Shown: positions 59,201-64,000 of the stretch, in pieces
How the letters are laid out: every line of letters starts with the position of its first letter
Position numbering within the stretch: position 1 is the first letter of the stretch
DNA from: Dysidea avara
Taxonomy: Eukaryota > Porifera > Demospongiae > Dictyoceratida > Dysideidae
Assembly (NCBI RefSeq): GCF_963678975.1
Contig: NC_089276.1
Span: 22,055,059-22,119,058 of the forward strand
Direction of reading: 5' to 3'
Length of the DNA stretch: 64,000 nt
Position numbers and translations under genes: made by a program
The notes under the pieces: generated by a model
What the model saw: only the letters and a program-made list of their open reading frames with translations
The model's database searches: none
Told to the model about the DNA's origin: nothing

Positions 59201-61807
59201 GATTGAATTTAATAGCTCATTTCGTTCAGAAGTTATAGCCATTTTCTGGTCAAAATTTCACCGCCCATGCAAATACTTAATAATTTTTGCTCTGCTGTTA
59301 TTTTTTATGTTATAGCATTGAAAATAAATGATTTAGCCATAGTAAGAAACATGGTTGATGGCAAGGGGTAACTATGAATCCTCTAGTGTTGGTGGAAACC
59401 AAATCACTGTTGGAATTTGCAATAATATAATATAATTATAAACATGGTAAATAATTTGTAAGGAAATACAGAAAGTGTACTTCAATTATCGTCATCCTCG
59501 AGAATAAAAGTATCAACATTGGTACAAGCTGTTCCCTTACAATTGCCACATGCAGGAGAACATTTTGCATTATACTTCTTGCATGTACACCTCGTAGTGC
59601 TACGCAATTACACCTTGAGTAGATCATCTGGAGCTGATGCTAATGGCATTAAAGTCCCATCAGACTCTTTCCACCCCCATTCAAGTGGCTTCCACTCCTG
59701 TACTTGTAAGTATACACAGAAGCTGTGGGATTTGGCAGCTGCCAAAGTAGGTGATGAAGAAACCTAGTATTTGTAGCTACTTTCTCACAGAAGCAATTAT
59801 AATGTAAATAGTCCAATGTTTCTCCTGGTTTTCTATTGTATAATGTCACCAAAGCTTGCTCACCTGTAGTAATCATGTCTTTTGGCATAGCTGATGATGC
59901 ATAAAAGACTTCTGCTTGCTCTCAAAAGTGTTCACTAGACCTGAATTTCTTAAGTGAAGCTCCTTTTCCAGTTGCGAAGTAGTATCACATCCAAGTATAG
60001 CATGACGGAACAGAAGGTTTTTGCATATCTCAGGACCAAGTTTCTGCTTAACAGTGCAATGTTCCACACTCTAGGTTTCTTAGTGGTTTATTTTTGCTTA
60101 GGCTAAAAAAATATGGCATCAGAATTTAAGCAGGCATGATAGCATAACAATACTAAAAGGTCAGTGTCATCACCTACTAGTGCAGTGTCTGTTACTGTGG
60201 CTGGTTCTGCAACTTTCTGTACAATCATCACATCAGCATCTCCTGGAGAATAATACACTTTGCAATTCCTTTTTTCTAAGTGATTGCCAAGCATATTAAT
60301 GAAATGCTGCTTGTTGCTTCATGGTACGAACATTGACACAAGATCATACCCATTCTTCATTCTATGCATTATCGATCTATCAATTGAAGCTACGATGACA
60401 CACCCCTTTTACACTAACTGTATTTCAGTGACCACACACCTTCAATTTGGAAGGCTGGGATACTCTATAATCGATCGAAACCACGCCCCTTTTGGGGCAA
60501 GCGCACATTTTTGCAGGCTGACTTGAGATACTCTAACACAGCAGTCACCCTAATAGAACAGTCATGCACATGTTTATAGCTAACTGTATGCCTTAACAAA
60601 AAAACTAAACAAACTATTATATTAAAAAATTTTAAAATAAAGTAGGAATCCAAGCGATAAAAAGTAGTGAAACAAGAGATGAACGATGGTAGCTATTACA
60701 GCATAGCTCGGTGGGAAATTGCTACTTTGGCATTGAACACAAAATAATGGCTATATCATGCCAAAGTAGGGATTTCCCACCAAGCTATGCTGTAATAGCT
60801 ACCATCGTTCATCTCTTGTTTCTAGGCCTGCGCCTATTATGTCGACATAATCTTGAGAATAATAGGTCACCAATTTCGTGAGAATAATTCCGGAATAATA
60901 GGACGGTTACAGGCATAATTTTAGAATAATCGGACGACCATGGGAATAATCGGTGGAATTAGGGGGCGTGTCTCTTCTTGATTACCTAGAAGAAAGAGTT
61001 AAGCTTCTACAAATGATATAAAGCTGACAAGAGTGCTGGCTGAAAGGAGCTAAAAAGCCTCTAAAAGATCGATATACTCTAATAGAACGCTCAGATATTG
61101 TAGTAGAGCAGTCAGATCACTTCATGTTAACAATCTGCAGGGATTTAACTGTATGATTATCTGAAATTCTGAAACTTGTACATCTTATAACAGTGTATCT
61201 CCTTCAAGTCTTTGAGCATTATTATCTACCTAACTTAGTAGCTATACGGTAGTTGCAGCATATTATTACAAAATACACTTGAATTATTATACTGTAGATA
61301 ACTATTCTAAGTCTGCTGTAACTATTATGGATAGAAAAATGATGTGTAAGATGGAATGCTTCAGATATGGCTATTAATAATTTGGACAAAACTACTTATA
61401 GCAGCATCTTGAAGCGACTAGCTAGCCACAGACTGAGAATAATTATGGAATAATAGGGTAAATACAAGAATAACAAAAAGAATAATAAGAGAATTTTTTG
61501 GGAAATTCTGGAAAGAATAATAGGTGAAATTTTGAGCATAATAGGCTCAGGCCTACTTGTTTCACTACTTTTTATCGCTTGGGTCTTTATTTTTAAATTT
61601 AGAATTTTTAATGTACTAGTTATATAGAAGTCCATATTGGTGACTTATATACAAGCTTTTCTATGATAATTTTGGCATGGATATAGCCAAGTAAGATACA
61701 GATGTGTTTAATATTGCAGAAAAATAAAACGTATTTAAATTACAGGTTTGGATCACACAACTACAGTGATGGACAATCCACCAGATATGGGTGGAGCTAA
61801 CACCTGA
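28078..61807 (+). CDS. COR-like module plus two CARD-like domains, about 487 residues; contains a 22.9-kb intron
   Basis: Six exons join with consistent phases: 28078-28674, 28728-28782, 29075-29410, 52314-52373, 53761-54114 and 61746-61807 (stop). All splice sites used are GT-AG. Residues 1-199 resemble the C-terminal part of Roc-COR/NLR-like proteins of invertebrates (PLLIQF, LPRGFFCCLVVQLL, then RIRYGFHCKCGEMREEHIA). Residues about 230-310 and 358-445 are two related CARD-like death-fold domains (compare LSPYFVSEKVISLADNDK with LAPHFVAHKIISPDDQEE). Such domains mediate homotypic assembly in apoptosis or innate-immune signalling; the role here is inference. No GTPase or NACHT precedes the COR-like part, so it may be a truncated paralogue unless upstream exons were missed. 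Intron 3 contains two satellite-bearing repeats and a Mutator-like element; intron 5 (7.6 kb) contains more repeats. Confidence 0.78.
30392..30725. repeat. ~330-bp palindrome of composite repeat A
   Basis: ATCTAATCC-AAACAGCCAAGC...GCTTGGCTGTTT-GGATTAGAT: the arms are about 155 bp with few mismatches around a short loop near 30,555. Copy B has the equivalent palindrome at 38,576-38,908. Short chance ORFs read through both arms. Confidence 0.93.
30825..34390 (+). repeat. 31-bp satellite array A with higher-order structure
   Basis: More than 100 monomers of a 29-32 bp unit built on TAGCTGAACTCTCTACA-GGGTGATTTGTTTG. Variants (AAGGTAACTTCTTC, ATGGTAGTTTCTTTG, ATGTAACTTCTTC) recur in the same order about every 210-250 bp between about 31,030 and 33,660, giving a higher-order repeat of 7-8 monomers. 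The unit length is not a multiple of three and no reading frame stays open, so it is non-coding. Confidence 0.95.
34400..35247 (+). repeat. Tail of composite repeat A
   Basis: It starts with GAATGCTTTATTAGGGTGAC and the recurrent TGTTCTATTAGAGTA motif, then unique sequence shared with 50,711-51,577. It includes TCGTATCTCGGAAATGGCTG, an A/G-rich GAAGAAGAAGAA tract and the terminal GGCGCGCCGGCTTCTTGGGC plus hairpin. Confidence 0.85.
35650..35940. repeat. Foldback repeat family F2, copy 2
   Basis: Inverted arms AATAAAAAGTAGTGAAACAA... and ...TTGTTTCACTACTTTTTATC, with inner GGTAGCTATGAGGGAAAATC and its inverse around a central loop. Same family as 21,290 and 60,615. Confidence 0.85.
35965..36673. 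mobile_element. piggyBac-like MITE, 709 bp
   Basis: TTAA at 35,961-35,964 is followed by CCCTTTCACCGCTTC; the right end is AGCGGTGAAAGGG followed by ATAA, one change from TTAA. CCCTTT ends with a TTAA target are the piggyBac hallmark. No transposase ORF lies inside. Confidence 0.7.
37488..37681. repeat. Foldback repeat family F1, copy 1
   Basis: AAGGAAAAATTAAAATTTTT, then GATTAGGGATCATAGG, then GGTTGCCTACACCTGAAGAT...GGACATTTAATCC with the inverse following at 37,626-37,675. Related copies lie at 56,575-56,805 and 63,425-63,610. Confidence 0.8.
38204..38310. repeat. CCTG tetranucleotide microsatellite
   Basis: About 23 copies of CCTG with a few ACCC variants at the end. It produces an artificial Leu-Pro-Ala-Cys reading frame. 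Confidence 0.97.
38576..38908. repeat. ~330-bp palindrome of composite repeat B
   Basis: Outer TATCTAATCAAAAACAGCC and its inverse, then AAATCCAAGGTGGCGGCCAA and its inverse, around a loop near 38,740. The arms differ at only a few positions, and the two palindromes (A and B) are themselves close. Confidence 0.93.
39105..42012 (+). repeat. 31-bp satellite array B
   Basis: About 90 monomers related to array A (GTAGCTGAACTCTCTACAGG then GTGATTTGTTT), with more variants (TAGCCGATCTC, GTTGATTTGTGTG, CTCCTTACATTGTG). It ends in CTCCCTACAGAATAACTTG, nearly identical to the end of array A at about 34,355-34,385. Confidence 0.95.
42035..42107 (+). repeat. MULE left TSD and 62-bp TIR
   Basis: GTAAATAAAT (TSD, 42,035-42,044), one G, then the TIR 42,046-42,107 ending CATCACGTGATCT. 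Confidence 0.95.
42675..43742 (-). CDS. PHD-Ulp1-PHD protein of the MULE, 355 residues
   Basis: A single uninterrupted ORF. Residues 5-51 form a PHD finger (C5, C8, C23, C26, H31, C34, C48, C51). A Ser/Lys-rich linker follows to about 115. Residues about 120-295 are an Ulp1/C48-like protease with H183 (ESHWVLV), D201 (VYDSNRSGD), Q237 and C243 (GGSCCGLF). Residues about 305-355 form a second PHD finger (FCLC, CSKC, H, C, CSIC). C48 enzymes process or remove ubiquitin-like modifiers; PHD fingers often read histone tails. Ulp1-like genes are known in some plant MULEs (Kaonashi type). Its role in transposition is unknown. All catalytic and zinc residues are present, so it could be active. The start ATG lies 6 nt after the stop of the ORF upstream. 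Confidence 0.9.
   Translation of the reverse strand: MKYYCLVCECDLEEEDGSLSICCDGCLQWAHLRCAGLKAVPKQKEWFCYLCRSSVHAEHQFSRGGVSIHKRFSKQDNKKSKLNRSPAVATDSCITVSSDEGSQSDKEEAFNVTSGSRVLYSDFDILKNPNGWLNRRLVNAGQDLLKKKFPQFGGFRDVGKMQTNTFEQEDGEFIQVLQCYESHWVLVTNKDCKEKQVMVYDSNRSGDVSLDTKRAIASMIRTPHSYFFLTFQDVQQQDGGSCCGLFSLAFAYSLCSGIDPAKIVYKQTEFRNHFLQCLKNRAIDKFPQEDIMKVPGKAILRRVNVFCLCRLPDGGDPMIRCSKCSKPFHRSCVTFDDTTSSVWFCSICTCASGIR
43749..44453 (-). CDS. Small two-exon (or more) ORF upstream of the Ulp1 gene, 5' end uncertain
   Basis: Minus strand. A C-terminal exon 43,948-43,749 has acceptor TTTGTTTAG and encodes MLEWFVSKSSVV... ending WSKALQAIES and stop. A plausible preceding exon is 44,453-44,349 (acceptor TTTTTTCATCAG, donor GTACAA, phase 1), with a CVTCQSC cluster that might bind zinc. 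Phases agree, giving about 100 residues. Further 5' exons were not found. No family was recognised. Its stop is 6 nt before the ATG of the PHD-Ulp1 ORF, so both may lie on one transcript. Confidence 0.4.
44454..45513. other. MULE spacer between the small ORF and the transposase 3' end
   Basis: About 1.1 kb without a recognised gene. A minus-strand CPCLSCDESGFF stretch at about 44,450-44,510 is Cys-rich and might belong to an unfound exon; it is followed by a stop. Confidence 0.4.
45514..50573 (-). CDS. MULE transposase: FAR1-type zinc domain, DDE core, SWIM finger, AT-hook; about 816 residues
   Basis: Six exons: 50573-50314, 49034-48926, 48304-48067, 48021-46639, 46034-45753 and 45692-45514; all phases match. 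The N-terminus (about 1-123) resembles the FAR1/WRKY-GCM1 DNA-binding fold (YCC, KKDCPAEI, NHNHKL). The MULE RNase H-like core has D240 (LFIDATHKL), D303 (MSDKDFTERN), a C-x2-H (LICLYHV) and E417 (NNRVESINQK). A SWIM zinc finger follows at C525, C527, C537 and H539 (CNCSFRKAMQLPCKHI). After an acidic linker the C-terminus has an AT-hook-like KKRGRPKGG. The transposase would bind the TIRs and catalyse cut-and-paste transposition in the nucleus. The layout matches Mutator-superfamily proteins and the related vertebrate ZSWIM1/3 genes. The ATG lies 65 nt inside the right TIR. No stop or frameshift was seen. Introns contain younger insertions. Confidence 0.9.
48390..48640. repeat. CCGGGTC-family repeat inside the MULE, uninterrupted copy
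   Basis: It shares CATTGTAAGTGGG...TCA...CAGATTATCTGG...GGGTCAAGTGGGTC and GAGCCAC..CCACTTAT landmarks with 54,650-55,120. It lies in transposase intron 2 and serves as an empty-site relative for the MITE at 54,689. Confidence 0.75.
49386..49733. mobile_element. hAT-type MITE, 348 bp, nested in the MULE
   Basis: Ends TAGGGCTGAGACAAATG and (minus strand) TAGGGCTGAAATAAATG. An exact 8-bp duplication GTCCAAAT lies at 49,378-49,385 and 49,734-49,741. It lies in transposase intron 1, so it inserted after the MULE lineage formed. Confidence 0.9.
50638..50709 (-). repeat. MULE right TIR and TSD
   Basis: TIR 50,638-50,699 (inverse of the left TIR, one mismatch), then GTAAATAAAT at 50,700-50,709. 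The transposase start codon is 65 nt inward, so the TIR probably contains or adjoins its promoter. Confidence 0.93.
50710..51577 (+). repeat. Tail of composite repeat B
   Basis: Colinear with 34,410-35,247. It includes the recurrent motif at 50,731, an A-rich GAAGAAGAAAAAAAAAACG tract, and GGCGCGCCGGCTTCTTGGGC plus the terminal hairpin. A local 40-bp duplication (AAATGGCTGGAGCGATTTCC) at 51,330-51,410 distinguishes it from copy A. Confidence 0.85.
51656..51718 (+). repeat. tRNA-like sequence (SINE head or tRNA pseudogene)
   Basis: A-box-like TGGCCGAGTGGAAAAGG and B-box GGTTTGAACCC, 25-30 nt apart, as in Ser/Leu tRNAs. The spacing and the missing acceptor pairing argue against a functional tRNA. 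Confidence 0.5.
51890..52259 (+). repeat. Diverged tail-only relative of the composite repeat (copy C)
   Basis: It shares GGTATCTCAAAGATGGCTGG, the CAAATTTGGTATG landmark, ATACTCAC, and the ending GCACACTATCGTATGTCCTG followed by ATA with the tails of copies A and B. Palindrome and satellite are missing. Conservation is strongest at the terminal hairpin. Confidence 0.65.
52970..53520. mobile_element. Possible decayed inverted-repeat element
   Basis: TAGTGCTCAAACGATTAGCC with GAATATTTGG at the left and an imperfect inverse (ATTATTCGACTAATTTTGTA then AGAGCTG) near 53,440-53,475. No clear target duplication. It lies in intron 4 of the CARD gene. Confidence 0.4.
54650..55500. repeat. CCGGGTC-family repeats, two copies
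   Basis: First copy about 54,650-55,130 (interrupted by a MITE at 54,689). Second copy about 55,410-55,500 with CTGGGTCACATGCTGATCAG and GGGTCAAGTGGGTCAACAG. GGAGCCACACCCACTT occurs several times between them. Confidence 0.7.
54689..54891. mobile_element. Tc1/mariner-type MITE, 203 bp, TA target
   Basis: CCGTACAGCGTAATAATTT and its inverse end the element, with TA on each side (54,687-54,688 and 54,892-54,893). Removing it with one TA restores CCAGATTATCTGG, which matches the uninterrupted relative at about 48,415-48,430. Confidence 0.88.
55860..55945. repeat. Minisatellite, CTGACTAACTGCCTGCCTAC unit
   Basis: About four copies of a 20-bp unit, the first one shortened, followed by CTGCCTGATGCC. 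Confidence 0.9.
56200..56440. repeat. Tandem pair of a dispersed repeat
   Basis: Two adjacent copies with GATTGATTGCAGAGGCA...TTCATTTGTA...GGCTGAA.ATAGCTGAAAG. Relatives lie at 58,845-58,955 and, weaker, 63,230-63,320. Confidence 0.7.
56575..56805. repeat. Foldback repeat family F1, copy 2
   Basis: Long inverted arms: AAGTTCGATTAGGGATCATA, GTAGGGAAACAAG, and TGAACATTTAATCC with its inverse. Landmark GGTTGCCTGCACCTGCAGAT is shared with copy 1. Confidence 0.88.
57755..57865. repeat. Foldback, GTTATAACAC arms
   Basis: GTTATAACACTCTTACAAGG then GATATGACAAAAATAT, followed by the inverse after a CCACAGGCG loop. About 48-bp arms with few mismatches. Confidence 0.85.
57927..58262. repeat. Tandem duplication of a ~168-bp unit
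   Basis: Two copies starting ATCCTTGATGGATCAG and ending TTAGAGACTT. Each contains an inner tandem of GTTAGTGAAGGAGACAAGAG. The copies differ at many positions, so the duplication is not recent. Confidence 0.85.
59470..60330 (-). pseudogene. Decayed PIN/FEN-like nuclease plus CXC-domain gene
   Basis: Read on the minus strand from about 60,294: VYYSPGDADVMIVQKV and ALVGDDTDLLVLLCYHACL (acidic residues typical of a PIN/XPG-like fold), then LLFRHAILGCDTTSQLEKE, then a middle region around TRFLHHLLWQLPNPTASVY, then WKESDGTLMPLASAPDDLL and a C-terminal CXC-type cluster RCTCKKYNAKCSPACGNCKG. I recognise the same order from a multicopy family in invertebrate genomes, probably element-associated. 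Here it is broken: a stop after ACLNSDAIFF, stops and a frame change before about 60,067, a frameshift near 59,690 and a stop at about 59,620. It is not a working gene. It lies in intron 5 of the CARD gene, antisense. Confidence 0.72.
60615..61620. repeat. Foldback repeat family F2, copy 3, split by a hAT-type MITE
   Basis: Arms: CCAAGCGATAAAAAGTAGTG, AAACAAGAGATGAACGATGG, then TAGCTATTACAGCATAGCT, and the inverse at 60,775-60,822. The outer part of the right arm continues after the insertion at 61,556. With the insertion removed the two outer arms pair over about 90 bp. Confidence 0.9.
60823..61555. mobile_element. hAT-type MITE, 733 bp, 8-bp TSD
   Basis: Ends TAGGCCTGCGCCTATTATG and (minus strand) TAGGCCTGAGCCTATTATG. 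An exact 8-bp duplication CTTGTTTC lies at 60,815-60,822 and 61,556-61,563. The interior is rich in GAATAATAGG and GGAATAATCGG iterations. It contains one copy of the recurrent TACTCTAATAGAAC motif. Confidence 0.93.
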
Positions 61808-62846
61808 TTTGAACTGTTTTAAACAATGCACAACACAGTATATTCTTTAGTTTAACTTAGCTGTTTGTTGTTTTTGTACTGTAGCTATTATACAGCTGTT
61901 TGTTAGTGATGGGTTTTTCCTCTGAAACACCTAAATTTTGTCAACAAAGGTTTTTCCCCTGAAGATGAATGGGCATTCATCTACTAAATTTTGTTTTTTT
62001 TATCATTTGCAATAGGCCCCAGCTGTATTATGTTCATGCTTAATATATTATTTGAAAACCATAATTATATACAGTGTCGTGTGTGTGTATGTTACAATTA
62101 TTATGTTTGTTACTATAATAATACAATATATTAGGGCTGGGCAATATAACAGTACTGTTGTATTGTTAGTTTTTGATACTGCCTTTTTTTTAAATACTAC
62201 CACACCATGTAGGTATTATGGTTTCCCTAGGGCATGTTTATCGTATTGGGTATTTGGTGCTTTTATTGATTTAAATGACTATTGCTTTGATACTGCGATA
62301 TTTAGTAATAATGTCATAATTTTTACAAAGGGTACACTGTTTGCTGCTATTTTTCAATATTGCCAATCATTGGGGCAATCAACTGCATACACACTTGATG
62401 ATGCATGTGTAGCTATTTAAATGTGGAAATACTGTCAACATCACACTAACAGATGTACATGAATTTTTTTTATATGTTGTGTTAACAACACAACAGGATG
62501 CAAAACCAGGAGGTTTATGTGTCATTCTCAGCCCAAATTCATTAAAACTGCTACATCTCTCTTAACAGAATATTATTGTATAATATTTACACTTCTCCTG
62601 TATATTATGTTTTGTTAACTCTGCCGACTATTGCATATGACATTATGCGAAAATTATTTGTATCAATCTCTAGGCCTGGTGATCCAGAACGTTATACTAC
62701 AAAATAAACAACGTTCCACTACTTCCCCCATATAAGAATCAAGTTAATCAACCACTTTCCCAAAAAATCCTAACAATGAAGGTATTCCTACTATGCACAT
62801 AATAAAATCACCCTTAAACTGGATTTCTCCACACTGACCACTTGTA
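61808..62846. other. Downstream of the CARD gene; no gene recognised
   Basis: Probably includes the 3' UTR of the CARD gene. An open frame at 62,052-62,420 is hydrophobic and low-complexity with no recognised domain. Confidence 0.4.
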
Positions 62847-63335
62847 CTAACATTCCTCATATTTTGTAAATGCTGTCCACATTAACAACCGAAGTTGAAA
62901 GGTTGGTGGAAAATTTGTATTTTTATAATGATATGTGGTTATAATGATTTTCCAAGATAAATCAGTTGATGAAATGACACCGAGGTCACGGTGGGTACTA
63001 CTAGTTTTGATTATAGTGTCGTCTATGAAATGTGATGTGGGGAATTTTGTATTAAATGATAGATGTATAAACTTACTGGTGATAAAAAATTGGTTCCAAT
63101 CTCTAGACCAGTTAGCCATTGAATCAAGGTCTTGTTGAAGTTGTATGGAGTCTAGATGTTCAAGAATTTGTTTAAAGCATTTTGTGTCATCTGCAAAAGA
63201 GAGCATTAGAGCACAGAAACCCTCTGTCATCCATAATGACTGGATTGATTGCAAGGGTACGTTTTTCTTGTATTGTTCTTTCATTTTGTAATGGGTGTAC
63301 CATACTTTTCTTTGGGTATTGATGCATTCAGACAA
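62847..63335 (-). pseudogene. LINE reverse-transcriptase fragment, degraded
   Basis: Minus strand LSFADDTKCFKQI (catalytic FADD box), then LQQDLDSMANWSRDWNQFF and HRDLGVISSTDLSWK, the order expected after the active site of a Jockey/CR1-type reverse transcriptase. Upstream and downstream parts are missing, so it is a fragment. It differs clearly from the fragment at 15,298-16,125. Confidence 0.75.
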
Positions 63336-63424
63336 GAAATTTGTTTTATGATGTCTGGTGCCATTCTATCTTTTGATGCAGTGTGCTCATGTTCAATTAC
63401 GTTATAAGAAGGTAAACATAATAT

Positions 63425-63610
63425 ACAAGGAAGAATTAATTGGAGTTGGGATATAAAAAGTTATGAAACAAGTGAGGTCACTTGGACCTGCAGGTACACT
63501 AGTGACCATTTGATCATCACTTTAATTTGGTTATACTGTATAGCTACATAATACATGTACTATATAGTATAGCTGCAGGTCTAGGTGACCTCCCTTACTG
63601 ATTAGAAATT
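63425..63610. repeat. Foldback repeat family F1, copy 3 (diverged)
   Basis: GAAACAAGTGAGGTCACTTG with GACCTGCAGGTACACTAGTG at the left and CTGCAGGTCTAGGTGACCTC at the right. Same arrangement as copies at 37,488 and 56,575. Confidence 0.6.
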
Positions 63611-64000
63611 CATAACTTCTCTGTATTTGAAAATGGTGGGAGTTATACACTCTAACTACTAATTCATGTTGAGAAAAGCTATTTCAATGGGTAAAATTGT
63701 TCACAAGATTTTTTATGCTTGTGGAATTACACACATGTATCTTATAGAACATTACAATATAATATTATATACATATAAAAAAATATAGGTAAACCAGATG
63801 CAGTCATCTAGTAAAGTCTACACTAATATATTTTATACATTTCCTGCATCCAGCTTTATTTGTAGTGCAGATGGGTCATACATTATAACCCTATAATGTA
63901 TTGCGAGGTACTGGCATGAGTGATTACTGAACCAAACATAGAATTTACATTGATATTTGAGTGAAATTTGTTCACTAGCAATTGAATGATATCAAAGTGA

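Noticed and set aside
62052..62420. 122-codon hydrophobic ORF
   Set aside because: Low complexity, no domain and no homologue recognised; it follows the CARD gene stop and is likely non-coding.

Overview
This is eukaryotic, AT-rich, repeat-dense animal DNA. All convincing genes are split by spliceosomal introns, several of only 50-53 nt. They encode animal-type modules (tandem CARD-like death-fold domains, RING, PHD, Ulp1). The pattern of small introns, an invertebrate-style COR-like/CARD protein and many MITEs suggests a marine invertebrate, most likely a sponge. That assignment is inference; no rRNA, mitochondrial or other marker is present.

Layout. 0-3.5 kb: repeats, then a multi-exon Ulp1/SENP-like cysteine protease with a C-terminal zinc-binding tail (+). 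3.5-8.6 kb: no gene recognised, one SINE-like repeat. 8.7-14.8 kb: a convergent pair, an intron-containing DDE integrase-core gene (+) and a RING-type gene (-), whose 3' ends are 94 nt apart. 14.8-16.3 kb: a LINE reverse-transcriptase fragment lying between two copies of a CCAAT/TATA-bearing promoter-like segment. 16.3-28 kb: MITEs (hAT-type with 8-bp duplications, pogo/Tigger-like, foldback) and no gene. 28.08-61.81 kb: one host gene (+) can be followed across six exons with matching splice phases. It encodes a 487-residue protein with a COR-like C-terminal module and two CARD-like domains. Its third intron is about 22.9 kb and holds most of the remarkable material.

Inside that intron are two full copies (30.39-35.25 kb and 38.58-51.58 kb) of an apparently undescribed composite repeat: a ~330-bp perfect-looking palindrome, a long 31-bp satellite array, and a ~0.85-kb unique tail ending in a small hairpin. 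A third, diverged tail copy follows at ~51.9-52.26 kb. The second copy is split by a very young-looking Mutator-like element (42,045-50,699; 62-bp TIRs with one mismatch; perfect 10-bp TSD). This element encodes a FAR1-type/DDE/SWIM/AT-hook transposase of about 816 residues, a PHD-Ulp1-PHD protein, and a small upstream ORF that ends 6 nt before the PHD-Ulp1 start codon.

A recurrent motif built around TGTTCTATTAGAGTA appears at about 15 places in unrelated repeat contexts and may be related to the satellite monomer. The 3' end of the window carries further MITEs, a decayed PIN/FEN-like plus CXC-domain pseudogene (59.5-60.3 kb) and a second LINE fragment (62.8-63.3 kb). Coordinates of exons were derived by hand from splice sites and reading phase; no similarity search was run.
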